DNA of 64,000 bases. Source: Parvibaculum sp963696585. Its GTDB lineage: Bacteria; Pseudomonadota; Alphaproteobacteria; Parvibaculales; Parvibaculaceae. Positions 33,637 to 42,938 of this stretch are shown here, in pieces (the stretch's first letter is position 1; each line of letters begins with the position of its first letter). The translations under genes were made by a program, and so were the position numbers. The notes under the pieces are model-generated. The model was given only the letters and a program-made list of their open reading frames with translations. It did no database searches and was not told where the DNA came from. Location: the NCBI GenBank assembly GCA_963696585.1, contig CAVOKW010000043.1:1-64000 (forward strand), in the 5' to 3' direction.

Positions 33637-35334
33637 CAGGCTCTCGCGCACAGCATGGCCCGTTTCAAAGAGCAGGCGTGTGGCGGCAATTTCGCGTGCG
33701 ATACGGGTTTCGTCCCAGCCGAGTTCCGATGCCATGATCTGCGCGACGGTGTTGATGGTGGCGACACCGGGGTCGCCGAGTGTGCCCAATCCGGTGCGAC
33801 GGAATACGATGTCGGAAAGATGCGGCGCCATCTCATGCCGGACGGCATGAATGATCTGGGCGCCGATTTCGGGTCTGTCAGAGGCGAGGCGCTTGAGCAG
33901 GCTCTCGCTTTTCTCGCCACAGTTCCTGGCTGTCTGCAATACGTCTTCATAGACGGCGCCGTAATTGCGGCAGAGATGTTCGACGATGTCGGGCGCAAGT
34001 TCGGGGTGGCGCTTTCGGGCGCGTGCCACGAAAGATTTGAAGCGGGTGATTTCGCCACCATAAAGCGGCGTGCAATGGGTTTCGCATTTGGCCTTGCGTC
34101 CGAGTTTTTGCAGCGCGAGGTCCACAACCTGTTCGGCGAGATGGCGCGATGTGGTCCATTTGCCGCCAATGGCGGAGATCAAGCCTTCAACGGCTTCGCC
34201 GGGGGCATGGTCATATACCTCGGCGGCGCGGCTGGCATTGTAGCTGTCCTTGCCGACTTCATTGTCTTTGCCAACAACCTGCGGCGTCGTATCGACAAGC
34301 GGGCGCAGGCCAACATAGAAATGCAAAACATCGCTGCGCTTGAGATGAAGTCCCGGCAGGCCATCATTGACGACGGTCAGGAAGGCTTCGATGTCGGATT
34401 CCGTGACCGACGCATTGTCGGGATCTTCCTCAAAGACGGTGTCTGTCGTGCCGATGATGGTGTGACCGCGCCAGGGAATGACAAAGAAGTGTCCGCCGAT
34501 CTTGGACTGCACGGCGAGGGCATGTTTGCCGGAAATGGCGCGCGTGATGATGTGGATGCCTTTGGAGCGGATGAGACGGCGGGCGGGCGCGTCGCCTTCG
34601 ACCATGCCCATCAGGCGGTCAGCCCAGGGGCCTGAGGCATTGACGATGACCTTGCCCTGAATGACATGGCTCTCGCCGCTCAAGCGGTCGGTGACGGTGA
34701 CGCCCTTGACGCGGGCCCCGACTTCCATGTCGCCTTCGACATCGAAGCCGGTGACTTCGGCATAATTGGCAATGTCGGCGCCATATTCGACAGCGCCTTG
34801 CAGACATTCAAGACACATGCGTTCGGGGGCATACATCTGGCAATCATAATAGATCTTGGCCCCGGTGAGGCCGTTCACCGGCAGGCTTGGCACAAGCTGA
34901 AGCGCCTTCTTGCGCGAAATGGAGCGGAAGCCCGGCAGTTTCTTGTCGTCATCTGACAGCCAGTTCCGGTCAAAGGAGAGCAGATCATAAAAGAAGAGGC
35001 CGATGGACAAGATGAAACCGGCCTTGTGGCCGAAGACGGGAAGGATGAAGGGCAGGGGATCGACCATATGCGGTGCGACAACTTCCCAGATACGCCGTTC
35101 ACGGAGGGATTCGCGCACGAGTTTCAGCTCGCCATTGGCGAGATAGCGCAGGCCGCCATGAATGAGCTTGGAGGAACCGGCGGTTGTCGCATGGGCGAAG
35201 TCGTCCTTTTCGACAAGCGCCACCTTGAGGCCGCGCAATGCGGCATCCCAGGCAATGCTGGCGCCCGTGATGCCGCCGCCAATCACGACGAGATCATAGG
35301 TCTGGCTCGACATGAGATTGAGGTCGCGTTGCAT
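33628..35334 (-). CDS. glpD: Aerobic glycerol-3-phosphate dehydrogenase
   Basis: A 568-residue FAD enzyme that oxidises glycerol-3-phosphate to dihydroxyacetone phosphate and reduces quinone at the membrane. The N-terminal dinucleotide site is DLVVIGGGITGASIAWDAAL, followed by TTAGSSKLIHGGLRYL. The substrate and FAD loops HFFVIPWRGHTIIGTTD and SAIGGKWTTSRHLAE are present. The product, DHAP, is the backbone precursor for the AGPS-type reaction encoded downstream. AAGGA lies 7 bases before the ATG at 35334. No glpK, glpF or glpR is visible. Confidence 0.95.
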   Translation of the reverse strand: MQRDLNLMSSQTYDLVVIGGGITGASIAWDAALRGLKVALVEKDDFAHATTAGSSKLIHGGLRYLANGELKLVRESLRERRIWEVVAPHMVDPLPFILPVFGHKAGFILSIGLFFYDLLSFDRNWLSDDDKKLPGFRSISRKKALQLVPSLPVNGLTGAKIYYDCQMYAPERMCLECLQGAVEYGADIANYAEVTGFDVEGDMEVGARVKGVTVTDRLSGESHVIQGKVIVNASGPWADRLMGMVEGDAPARRLIRSKGIHIITRAISGKHALAVQSKIGGHFFVIPWRGHTIIGTTDTVFEEDPDNASVTESDIEAFLTVVNDGLPGLHLKRSDVLHFYVGLRPLVDTTPQVVGKDNEVGKDSYNASRAAEVYDHAPGEAVEGLISAIGGKWTTSRHLAEQVVDLALQKLGRKAKCETHCTPLYGGEITRFKSFVARARKRHPELAPDIVEHLCRNYGAVYEDVLQTARNCGEKSESLLKRLASDRPEIGAQIIHAVRHEMAPHLSDIVFRRTGLGTLGDPGVATINTVAQIMASELGWDETRIAREIAATRLLFETGHAVRESLTP

Positions 35335-35400
35335 TCCCTGTTCCTTGTCCGCCCCCCGGGCAAGCGGAGGCTATCTTTCCATGCGGGGTTCGGCAATCTT

Positions 35401-36051
35401 TCAGCCGCGCTTCTTCAATCCCTTCTGGCTCATGCGCCATTGCAGGGCCTCAACCCGGTCCTGGCCGAAAAAAGGTTCGCCCTCAAACACCATGAGCGGC
35501 ACGCCCCAATGGCCGGCTGCCTTTTGTGCGGCTTCATTGGCCATGATGGTGTCTTCATAATGGGCAGGGCGGGCCTCGATATCGGCATCAAGGGCTGCCA
35601 GATCAAGACCGGCCCTGGCCGTTGCTTCTGCCAGATGATCGCCGTCATGCCAGTTCTGGACGCCGCCGAAAATGATGGCGCTGACTTCGCGCAGGAAGGG
35701 CAAGCCCTTGCCCTTTTCCGTTGCCGCGACGCCGAGGCGGGTGAGGCGATGAATATAGGGCTGGGCCTTGGGCACCTCGCCGGAACGCAAATCCATGACG
35801 ACCGGGTCGGGCCTGGGCCAGGCATAGGGCAGGCCCAGCATCTCAGCGATGCGGGTTGTGTCCTTTATCAGATAGGGTGGCCACAGGGGATTGACCTGCT
35901 TGAAGAAACCTTCCATGCGCACGGCGATGGGATAGACGGGCCGCACATTGCAGCGCACATCAAACGCGGCTTCCAGCGCCTGCAAGCGGGGCGTGACGAG
36001 ATAGGAATAGGGTGAGCGAAAGGACCAGAAAAGGTCATATTCAAGCGTCAT
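35401..36051 (-). CDS. 2-hydroxychromene-2-carboxylate isomerase / kappa-GST (DsbA-fold) protein
   Basis: A 216-residue thioredoxin-fold protein. The start YDLFWSFRSPYSYL holds the conserved Ser of the kappa-class glutathione-binding site instead of a CxxC pair. VQNWHDGDHLAEATARAGLD and HWGVPLMVFEGEPFFGQDR are typical of the isomerase family that acts in naphthalene degradation. AAGGAGG lies 7 bases before the ATG at 36051, which decides the start over an upstream in-frame codon. Its true substrate is unknown. Confidence 0.87.
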   Translation of the reverse strand: MTLEYDLFWSFRSPYSYLVTPRLQALEAAFDVRCNVRPVYPIAVRMEGFFKQVNPLWPPYLIKDTTRIAEMLGLPYAWPRPDPVVMDLRSGEVPKAQPYIHRLTRLGVAATEKGKGLPFLREVSAIIFGGVQNWHDGDHLAEATARAGLDLAALDADIEARPAHYEDTIMANEAAQKAAGHWGVPLMVFEGEPFFGQDRVEALQWRMSQKGLKKRG

Positions 36052-36149
36052 GGCGCGCCTCCTTGTTTTTCTTTCCGGTCCAGAGTCCCGCGTCTGGCGC
36101 TTCAATGCAAGAGCGGGCTAGACTGGCAAAAACAATAAGGGAGTGAGAG

Positions 36150-37049
36150 ATGCGCCAGATCACAGCCAATGGCATTACCCTCAATTATGAAGATCGCGGT
36201 CCGGCGGATGCACCGGTGATGCTGCTTGTGAATGGCTTTGGCTCGACAATGATGAGCTGGCCGGCGGATTTTATGGAGGGCCTCAAGGCGCGGGGTTATC
36301 GGGTCATCCGGTATGACAATCGCGATGCCGGCAAGAGCGAGAAGCTCACCGGGCTGCCTTCCGTCATCCAGGTGATTGCCGCCCTGAAAGAGGGACGCCA
36401 GCCAGAGACGCCTTATACATTGGCCGATATGGCGGCGGATGGCATAGGGCTCATGGATGCGCTGGACATTGCCAAGGCGCATGTGGTGGGCGTTTCCATG
36501 GGCGGCATGATCGTGCAGAATATGGCGATCCATCACGCCGACCGTCTGCATTCGGTCACCTCGGTCATGTCGACGACGGGGAATTACGACTTGCCGCCTG
36601 CGAGTGAAGCCGCGATGGCGGCGCTGACAGCCGTGCCGCCTTCAGAGGAACGCGAGGCGGTGATCGCGCATCGCATGGCGGGTCGGCGCATATTTGAAAG
36701 CCCGGCCTATCCCAAGACCGATGAGGAACTCTATCGGCTCGTCGCGGCGGAATATGACCACATGTATTATCCCGAAGGCAGCATCCGCCAATATGCGGCG
36801 ATTGTGGCGGATGGCAGCCGTGTCGAGCGTCTGAAGAAAGTGCGCGTGCCGTTTCTCGTCATCCATGGCAAGGCGGATCCGCTGTTGCGACCTGAAGGCG
36901 GCATGGATACGGCAAAAGCAGTTCCCGGCGCGCGGCTCGAACTCATTGACGGCATGGGGCATGATCTGCCGACTGAGCTTTGTGCGCGCATGGTGCAGCT
37001 GATTTCAGATCATGCCGATGCGGCAGGCGCGCGGGCGGCGGCTGAATAG
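36150..37049 (+). CDS. Alpha/beta hydrolase
   Basis: A 299-residue alpha/beta-hydrolase with a complete triad: nucleophile elbow GVSMGGMIVQ, acid in HGKADPLLRPEGG and base in DGMGHDLPTEL. The order NGFGSTMMSWPADFMEGL, then YDNRDAGKSEKL resembles the aclacinomycin methylesterase/RdmC group. Substrate not known. Confidence 0.9.
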   Translation: MRQITANGITLNYEDRGPADAPVMLLVNGFGSTMMSWPADFMEGLKARGYRVIRYDNRDAGKSEKLTGLPSVIQVIAALKEGRQPETPYTLADMAADGIGLMDALDIAKAHVVGVSMGGMIVQNMAIHHADRLHSVTSVMSTTGNYDLPPASEAAMAALTAVPPSEEREAVIAHRMAGRRIFESPAYPKTDEELYRLVAAEYDHMYYPEGSIRQYAAIVADGSRVERLKKVRVPFLVIHGKADPLLRPEGGMDTAKAVPGARLELIDGMGHDLPTELCARMVQLISDHADAAGARAAAE

Positions 37050-37069
37050 CCACCGCCCCTGACAGGGTC

Positions 37070-37837
37070 TCAGACTTCAGCGGCACCGCCATCGCAGGGG
37101 ATGACAGCACCTGTCGTGTAGGCACTGGCGCGCGAGGCGAGGAAGATGGCGACACCGGCAATATCTTCCGGCGTGCCGATGCGCTTGCGCGGATTGGCCG
37201 CCTTGATCGCGTCGCCCATGGCGTCAAGCGTGGCCGCCATCATCTGGCTCGGAAAGGGTCCGGGCGCGATCGCATTGACGAGAATATTGTCGCCTGCCAG
37301 CCGCCCGGCGAGATGGCGCGTCAACATGATGACGCCCGCCTTGGAGGATGAATAGGCATAGGTTTCCAGAGGCGGCGGCTCGATGCCATTGATCGAGGCG
37401 ATGTTGATGATGCGGGCGGGATTTTCATGCGTGCCCGCCTTGCGCAAGAGCGGCAGGAGCTTTTGCGTGATGAAGAAGGGGCCCTTCACATTGATGTTGA
37501 AGACCTTGTCCCAGCCGCTTTCGGAATAATCATCAATCGGTTCGCCCCAGGCGGCACCGGCATTGTTGACGAGGATGTCGAGCCTGTCTTCGCGGCTGGC
37601 GATTTCAGCGGCCAGTCCCTTGACGCCCTCCATGGTAGCGAGATCGAAAGGCAGGGAAATGCAGGCGCCTTTTTCCGACAGGCGCTCGGCAAGCTCGTCA
37701 CAGGCCTTGGCCTTGCGCGCCGAGATATAGACTTTTACGCCATTCTCGACGAAGCCGGTGGCGATCATTTCGCCGATGCCGCGCGAGCCGCCCGTGACAA
37801 GCGCCACCTTGCCGGCAATGTTGAAGAGATTTTTCAT
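37070..37837 (-). CDS. SDR family oxidoreductase
   Basis: A 255-residue short-chain dehydrogenase. Motifs are VTGGSRGIGEMIA, NNAGAAWG, INIASINGIEPP and the catalytic YAYSSSKAG. The Arg after the second strand (YISARKAKA) suggests NADP(H). The ATG at 37837 is chosen because GGGAGA lies 7 bases upstream. Convergent with the alpha/beta hydrolase gene. Confidence 0.9.
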   Translation of the reverse strand: MKNLFNIAGKVALVTGGSRGIGEMIATGFVENGVKVYISARKAKACDELAERLSEKGACISLPFDLATMEGVKGLAAEIASREDRLDILVNNAGAAWGEPIDDYSESGWDKVFNINVKGPFFITQKLLPLLRKAGTHENPARIINIASINGIEPPPLETYAYSSSKAGVIMLTRHLAGRLAGDNILVNAIAPGPFPSQMMAATLDAMGDAIKAANPRKRIGTPEDIAGVAIFLASRASAYTTGAVIPCDGGAAEV

Positions 37838-37932
37838 GGTCGTTCTCCCTGAACTTTTGCCCGATTGCATGGCTGATTTTCAGGGAAGGACGCTAGCACG
37901 GGTGTTCCGGTGACCCAAGGGCATGGGGGTGT

Positions 37933-39750
37933 TCAGTCCTGCGCGGCGGCTTGCGCATCAATGGCCTCACCCTGTTTTTTGGGGGCGGTCAATGGCTCGG
38001 GCCGGATGGCTTTGGTGTGCATGAGGTCGGTGCGTGCCATGAAGCCTTCGGCCTGCTGCGCGGCAAGACGTTCGGCATCGCGGCGGCGCATGTCCTTTTC
38101 CACATTGGCCGCCTCATCTGGCGAGAAGCCAAGTTCCACGAGTGCGGCGCGGCCAAAGCTCATGGCGGAGTCGAGTGTTTCACGGATCTGGAAATCAACA
38201 TTCAGGTCGAGGAGTTCGAGGGCGTGGATCCGGTCATAGGCACGCACATATAATTTGGCGAGCGGAAAATGCGTTTGCGTCATCTCGATAATTTTCCTGA
38301 TGGCGGTTCTGTCCTTGATGCAGATCGCGATGAGCGAGGCATCCTTTGCGCCGGCAATGCGCAAGACGTCAAGACGGGAGCCGTCGCCATAATAGACATT
38401 GAAGCCAAAACGTGTTGCCGACTGTATCGCCTCCACATTGCGCTCAATGGCGACAAGTTCGATGCCCTGTCCCAATAGAAATTGCGCGACGACCTGACCG
38501 AAGCGGCCAAAGCCGATGACGAGCACCTTGCCGCGGGCGTCGGTGAAATCGATCTCAGGCTCCTCGGGAGTTTTCGGGCGGGCGAGCCAATTGGCAAGTG
38601 CGAAGGACAAGGGCGTCAAGGCCAGCGAGATGGTGACGATGGCGACGGCAAGGTTTGCATCGTGCGTGGCGAGGATGCCTGCCGTGGCGGCGGCGGCGAA
38701 GAGCACGAAAGCAAATTCGCCGCCTTGTGAAAGCACGCCACCAATGCGCATGGCATTTTGATGCGTCGCGCCAGCAATGCGGGTAAGCGCATAGATCAGC
38801 GCCGACTTGACGCCCATGACGATGAAGACACCGGCAATGACAAGCGGCAGATTGTCGGCCACAAGTTTGAGGTCAATGCCCATACCGACGGCGATGAAGA
38901 ACAGGCCGAGCAACAATCCACGAAAGGGTTCGATATCGGCTTCAAGCTCGTGGCGAAAACTGGACTCCGCCAGCAGGACGCCGGCAAGAAAAGCACCCAT
39001 GGCCATGGAGAGTCCGGCAAGCTGCATGATGAGCGCGGCACCGAGGACAACGAGCAATGCGGCGGCGGTCATGATTTCATGCGCATTGGATTGGGCGAGC
39101 ACGCTGAACAGGGGATTGAGCGCATAGCGCGCGACGAGGACGACGATGCCGACGGCACCGAGGACGGCAAGGGTCTCGGCCATGCCGGAGGCGTTCTGTT
39201 CACCGGCATGGGGGGCGAGCAAGGCAACAAGCGCGAGCAGCGGCACGATGGCGAGATCCTGAAACAGCAGGATGGCAAAAGCCTGCTGACCATAGGCGCT
39301 CGCCAATTCGCCGCGCTCTTCCATGAGCGGTGCGGCAAAGGCCGTTGAGGAAAGCGAGAGGCCGAGGCCGAGAATGGTCGATGCCTGCCATGAGAGACCG
39401 AAGAGCCAGGCAATCAATGCGAGTGCCGCGCCACAAAACAGGACCTGCGCCAGACCGAGGCCGAAAATATCGTGCCGCATGGACCAGAGGCGGGTGAGCT
39501 TGAGTTCCAGACCGATGATGAAAAGCAGCATGACGACGCCAAGTTCGGCGAGGTTGAGCACGGATTGCTGATTGGCGAAAAGCCCAAGGCAGGCCGGGCC
39601 GATGATGATGCCTGCGGCGAGATAGCCGATGACCGAGCCGAGCCTGAGTCGTCGGAAGATCGGCACCGCGATGACAGCGGCGGCGAGAAAGATCAGGGGC
39701 TCAAGGAGCGCTGGCCCATGCTGGAGGTGGGCGGCCGTGTCAGCGGGCAT
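37933..39750 (-). CDS. Kef-type K+/H+ antiporter with RCK (TrkA-N) domain
   Basis: A 605-residue CPA2 transporter. The membrane part (about residues 10-390) starts LIFLAAAVIAVPIFRRL and includes GSVIGYLAAGIIIGP and MAMGAFLAGVLLAESS. The NAD-binding RCK domain follows (about 412-530, KVLVIGFGRFGQVVAQFLL). KefB/C proteins release K+ under electrophile stress. The frame is open to 40179, but starts above 39795 overlap the upstream terminator; the ATG at 39750 sits right before the first helix, though its ribosome-binding site is poor. Confidence 0.9.
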   Translation of the reverse strand: MPADTAAHLQHGPALLEPLIFLAAAVIAVPIFRRLRLGSVIGYLAAGIIIGPACLGLFANQQSVLNLAELGVVMLLFIIGLELKLTRLWSMRHDIFGLGLAQVLFCGAALALIAWLFGLSWQASTILGLGLSLSSTAFAAPLMEERGELASAYGQQAFAILLFQDLAIVPLLALVALLAPHAGEQNASGMAETLAVLGAVGIVVLVARYALNPLFSVLAQSNAHEIMTAAALLVVLGAALIMQLAGLSMAMGAFLAGVLLAESSFRHELEADIEPFRGLLLGLFFIAVGMGIDLKLVADNLPLVIAGVFIVMGVKSALIYALTRIAGATHQNAMRIGGVLSQGGEFAFVLFAAAATAGILATHDANLAVAIVTISLALTPLSFALANWLARPKTPEEPEIDFTDARGKVLVIGFGRFGQVVAQFLLGQGIELVAIERNVEAIQSATRFGFNVYYGDGSRLDVLRIAGAKDASLIAICIKDRTAIRKIIEMTQTHFPLAKLYVRAYDRIHALELLDLNVDFQIRETLDSAMSFGRAALVELGFSPDEAANVEKDMRRRDAERLAAQQAEGFMARTDLMHTKAIRPEPLTAPKKQGEAIDAQAAAQD

Positions 39751-39834
39751 GGGGGAGCTTTCAAGGGCTGGCAGATGCTGGCGTTCAGGGACCATGCTAG
39801 CGGAATTGAGCGACAAATCGAGGGGCCGAACGAA

Positions 39835-39860
39835 AAGGGCGCCCCTTGCGGGACGCCCTT
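39835..39860 (-). terminator. Rho-independent terminator after the acyl-CoA dehydrogenase gene
   Basis: Outer 7-bp arms AAGGGCG (39835-39841) and CGCCCTT (39854-39860) with an inner CCC/GGG pairing. On the minus strand it is followed by TTTT, 25 bp past the stop. Confidence 0.75.
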
Positions 39861-39884
39861 CAGACTGTGTGGTGATTATTGCGA

Positions 39885-41735
39885 TCAGAAGCTTGCGGCG
39901 TCGAGCTCCATCAGGCCGTCTGCGCCTTTCTGGGCGCGTTCGGTCCAGGCGGCGGTCATCGGGATTTCGCGTTCCATCCAGTAACGCGCCAGTGTGAGCT
40001 TGCGCTTGTAGAATGCGGCATTGCCCGTTCCTTCCTTGAGCTTTGCAAGGGAGAGCTTGGCCATCTGCGCCCACATGTGAGCCAGCGCCACGGTGCCGAA
40101 GACATTGAGCATGTCGTAGCTTGCCGCCCCGGCATGGTCGTAGTTTTTCGGCGCATTGGCCATGAGCCAGCCCGCGCATTCGCCAAGGCGCTGATAGCCG
40201 GTGCGCAGGGGGTCGATGAAGGGCTTCATCTCGGCATCGTTTTCGTTTGCCTTGATGAAGGCATCGACCTTGCCGAAGAAAGTGAACGTGGCGCGGCCGC
40301 CCCTGGCGGTCATCTTGCGGGCGACGAGATCGAGCGCCTGAATGCCGTTGGCGCCTTCATAGACCTGATTGATGCGGGCATCGCGAACGAATTGTTCCAT
40401 GCCGTGATCGCGGATATAGCCGTGACCGCCAAAGACCTGCATCGAGGCATTGGCCGCTTCAAAACCCTTGTCGGTGAAATAGGCCTTGATGACGGGCGTC
40501 ATGAGCTGGGCGAGATCGTCGGCTTCCTGGCGTTCGGTTTCGTCCTTGCTGGAGCGGGCGACCGAGAAGAGGAAGGAGATATAGAAGGCGAGGGCGCGGG
40601 CGCCTTCGACGAAGGCGCGCGAGGCGAGCAGCAGACGGCGCACATCCGGGAAGACCATGATCGGATCGGCGGGGCCATCGGGATTCTTGGCGCCCGTCAG
40701 CGCGCGACCGGCGAGGCGTTCATTGGCGTAAGCGACGCCGTTCTGATAGGCGACTTCGCCGACCGCGATGCCCTGAATGCCGACGCCCATGCGGGCGCCA
40801 TTCATCATGCCGAACATGCCTGCCATGCCGGCGGATTTGGATTTCACGACTTCGCCGGTTTCGGTTTTCTTGACCGGGGGACGACCGCCAAGGCGATAGG
40901 CCACGGCCTCGTCAAAGTTCAAGACGGCGGTGGCATTGCCCTTGATGCCCATCTTCTTTTCGATGGAGCCGGTTGAGACGCCATTGCGACCTGTGATCTT
41001 GCCGGTTTCCGGATCGATCAGCATTTTCGGAACCATGAAGAAATTGACCGTCGAGAGATCATCGGCGAGCTTGCCGTCTTCGCCCGGCACCTTGGCGATG
41101 ACCATGTGGATGATGTTGTCGGTCATGTCATGGTCGCCACCGGAAATGAAAATCTTGGTGCCGGAGACGCGATAGGTGCCGTCTGCCTGTTCGACGGCGC
41201 GGGTCTTCATGAGCTTCAAGTCAGTGCCGCAATGGGGCTCGGTCAGACACATGGTGCCGGTCCATTCACCATCGACCATTTTGGAAACGACATGTTCCTT
41301 CATCCAGTCTTCACCGGTCGCCCAGAGAGCCGAGTAGGCGGCGGTTGTCAGGCCGGGATACATCGCGAAAGCCTGATTGGCCGATGAGCCCATTTCGGAG
41401 AAGGCAAAGGTGATGACGGCGGGCAGATTGGCGCCGCCGACTTCTTCGGGCGCGCCAAGACGGTTCCAGCCGCCGTCGCAATATTGCCTGAAGGCATCCT
41501 TGAAGCCCTTGGGGGTGCGGACGACGCCGTTTTCGAGGACGCAGCCTTCCTCGTCGCCAACCTGATTGAGCGGCTGAAGCACTTCCTCGCAGAACTTTGC
41601 GCCGCCTTCGAGAATGGCGCGCGTCATGTCTGGCGTCAGATCGGCAAAGCCCGGCAGATCATCCCGCTTCTCGATTTCGAGAAACTCGTGAAGCAGAAAC
41701 ATCATGTCATCGACGGGGGCTTTATAGCTGGGCAT
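39885..41735 (-). CDS. Acyl-CoA dehydrogenase, DmdC/AcdX-like large form
   Basis: A 616-residue acyl-CoA dehydrogenase with the extra C-terminal domain of the DmdC/FadE5-like class. Visible are TMCLTEPHCGTDLKLMKTRA, KIFISGGDHDMTDN, FGGHGYIRDHGMEQFVRDAR and YEGANGIQALDLV. Relatives oxidise medium or long acyl-CoA or 3-methylmercaptopropionyl-CoA, giving electrons to ETF. GAGG lies 6 bases before the ATG at 41735; a possible upstream ATG at 41753 is less well placed. A terminator follows. Confidence 0.92.
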   Translation of the reverse strand: MPSYKAPVDDMMFLLHEFLEIEKRDDLPGFADLTPDMTRAILEGGAKFCEEVLQPLNQVGDEEGCVLENGVVRTPKGFKDAFRQYCDGGWNRLGAPEEVGGANLPAVITFAFSEMGSSANQAFAMYPGLTTAAYSALWATGEDWMKEHVVSKMVDGEWTGTMCLTEPHCGTDLKLMKTRAVEQADGTYRVSGTKIFISGGDHDMTDNIIHMVIAKVPGEDGKLADDLSTVNFFMVPKMLIDPETGKITGRNGVSTGSIEKKMGIKGNATAVLNFDEAVAYRLGGRPPVKKTETGEVVKSKSAGMAGMFGMMNGARMGVGIQGIAVGEVAYQNGVAYANERLAGRALTGAKNPDGPADPIMVFPDVRRLLLASRAFVEGARALAFYISFLFSVARSSKDETERQEADDLAQLMTPVIKAYFTDKGFEAANASMQVFGGHGYIRDHGMEQFVRDARINQVYEGANGIQALDLVARKMTARGGRATFTFFGKVDAFIKANENDAEMKPFIDPLRTGYQRLGECAGWLMANAPKNYDHAGAASYDMLNVFGTVALAHMWAQMAKLSLAKLKEGTGNAAFYKRKLTLARYWMEREIPMTAAWTERAQKGADGLMELDAASF

Positions 41736-41844
41736 TGAATCCTCTACTGTCATTCCTGTAAGTATTAAAGCGCGCGCATCATGCCTTCGGATGCTGCGTT
41801 TGTCGAGTATTGCGCAGCTTTGCAGGACCTGTTCGTGCCCGCAG

Positions 41845-42303
41845 TCAGGGGCGGCAGGCGAGGGGCGTCGGGGGAATGGCGGGGCTGGCGCTTGCCGGGA
41901 TGAGCGTTTCGTCGCGCGCGCCACGCGCCTTGAGGCTTGCATTGGTGGCGAGGTCCTGAAGCGCGGGGTCGAGCAGGCCTGTGCGCATGACGAGACAGCG
42001 GGCGCGCAGGCGTTCAGGCGTCAGATTTCGGGTGGGCGTTGGCGTGACATCGAGACGGGCGGCGGTGATTTTGGTCCGCCGCAGCCAGGCGAGATCCTCG
42101 GCGAGTTGCGGGGCGAGGCTTCGGGCATCGTTCGGGGCAAGGCCGGTGGCGAGGGCTGCGCGGGTTTTGTCCATGCGGGTTTCAATTGCATCGAGACGGG
42201 CCATGGCGGTGGCATAGTCTGCGGCCGGGATGGGCGCGGCGCAGGCCACACCAAGCGGCATGAGCAGCGTGAGGGCGAGCGCGATGTGAAGGGCGTGGCG
42301 CAA
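41845..42303 (-). CDS. Small secreted protein of unknown function
   Basis: A 152-residue protein with a signal peptide (residues 1-23, ending GVACA), then a helical part LDAIETRMDKTRAALATGLA and a Pro-rich end. The apparent start is TTG at 42303, kept because it is needed for the signal peptide. Two Cys residues (LRARCLVM and the C-terminal LACRP) could form a disulfide. No family recognised. Confidence 0.6.
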   Translation of the reverse strand: MRHALHIALALTLLMPLGVACAAPIPAADYATAMARLDAIETRMDKTRAALATGLAPNDARSLAPQLAEDLAWLRRTKITAARLDVTPTPTRNLTPERLRARCLVMRTGLLDPALQDLATNASLKARGARDETLIPASASPAIPPTPLACRP

Positions 42304-42415
42304 AATAAACTTATCCCCGGCATGGAGTCCGACACCATCTTAGCAGCATGAGATGGATGCGTATGTTGCTGGTTTTTTGGGACGCCCTGGTGGCGTTCGT
42401 ATGGAAAGGCGTGGA

Positions 42416-42436
42416 TGGCCCGGATGAACCGGGCCA
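42416..42436. repeat. Dispersed palindromic repeat, copy A
   Basis: TGGCCCGG-ATGAA-CCGGGCCA within a longer GTGGATGGCCCGGATGAACC context that recurs at 55899-55919. Part of a 266-bp intergenic stretch (42304-42569) that otherwise holds no gene. Confidence 0.8.
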
Positions 42437-42524
42437 TGACGAGTTGGTTATGGCATGTCTGTCGTCCCGGCACTTGTTGACGGAACCCACAGGCCTTGTG
42501 TCGAGCCATGTAGCTTGCAGGGGG

Positions 42525-42547
42525 ATCCCGGGAATAAATCCCGGGAT
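42525..42547. repeat. Dispersed palindromic repeat, variant copy B
   Basis: Perfect 9-bp arms ATCCCGGGA (42525-42533) and TCCCGGGAT (42539-42547) around ATAAA, followed by GACAGG as in the copies ending CATGAC. Resembles copy A in layout. Confidence 0.7.
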
Positions 42548-42569
42548 GACAGGAAAGACAGGTCTGTCC

Positions 42570-42914
42570 TCATCCGTAGCGTATTTCCATTTCATTGAGA
42601 ATGTCGAGCGGCAGGTCGAGCCAGCGCATGGCGAGGATGCCGCCTTGTTCGACGCGCATGATTTCGGCGATGAAGGGCGACTTGCGGTCCGGATTGGCGG
42701 CCCAGCTCAGCATGCCGGGGATGATGTCGCCAATGGCGATGTCAGCGGCGACGCCTGGCACACAGGCGCCGCCCACCGACCAGTCGCGGGCGCGATAGCT
42801 CAGGCCACCAATTTCCACCATCAGTACCGGCGCGTTGATGCGTCCGGCGACACGATGGTCGGCTTCCTCGAAATTGCCACGAAAGCGGTCGAGCAGCCTG
42901 GAAATGAGCGACAT
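42570..42914 (-). CDS. PilZ domain protein (putative c-di-GMP receptor)
   Basis: A 114-residue protein that is essentially one PilZ domain. The two c-di-GMP contact motifs are both present: RVAGR (RxxxR type, about residues 22-26) and DWSVGGA (D/NxSxxG type, about 44-50). Such stand-alone PilZ proteins pass the c-di-GMP signal to motility or exopolysaccharide targets; none is encoded nearby. GAGG lies 5 bases before the ATG at 42914. The frame is open upstream through an enoyl-CoA hydratase remnant. Confidence 0.75.
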   Translation of the reverse strand: MSLISRLLDRFRGNFEEADHRVAGRINAPVLMVEIGGLSYRARDWSVGGACVPGVAADIAIGDIIPGMLSWAANPDRKSPFIAEIMRVEQGGILAMRWLDLPLDILNEMEIRYG

Positions 42915-42938
42915 GCAACCTCGTTTCGGTCGGTCTCC

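Noticed and set aside
32779..34635. 618-residue plus-strand frame over the lipid kinase and glpD
   Set aside because: It is antisense to two well-supported genes and shows no domain; an effect of high GC.
39751..40179. 143-codon N-terminal extension of the Kef antiporter
   Set aside because: It would overlap the upstream gene and its terminator, and the transporter's first helix starts only after 39750.
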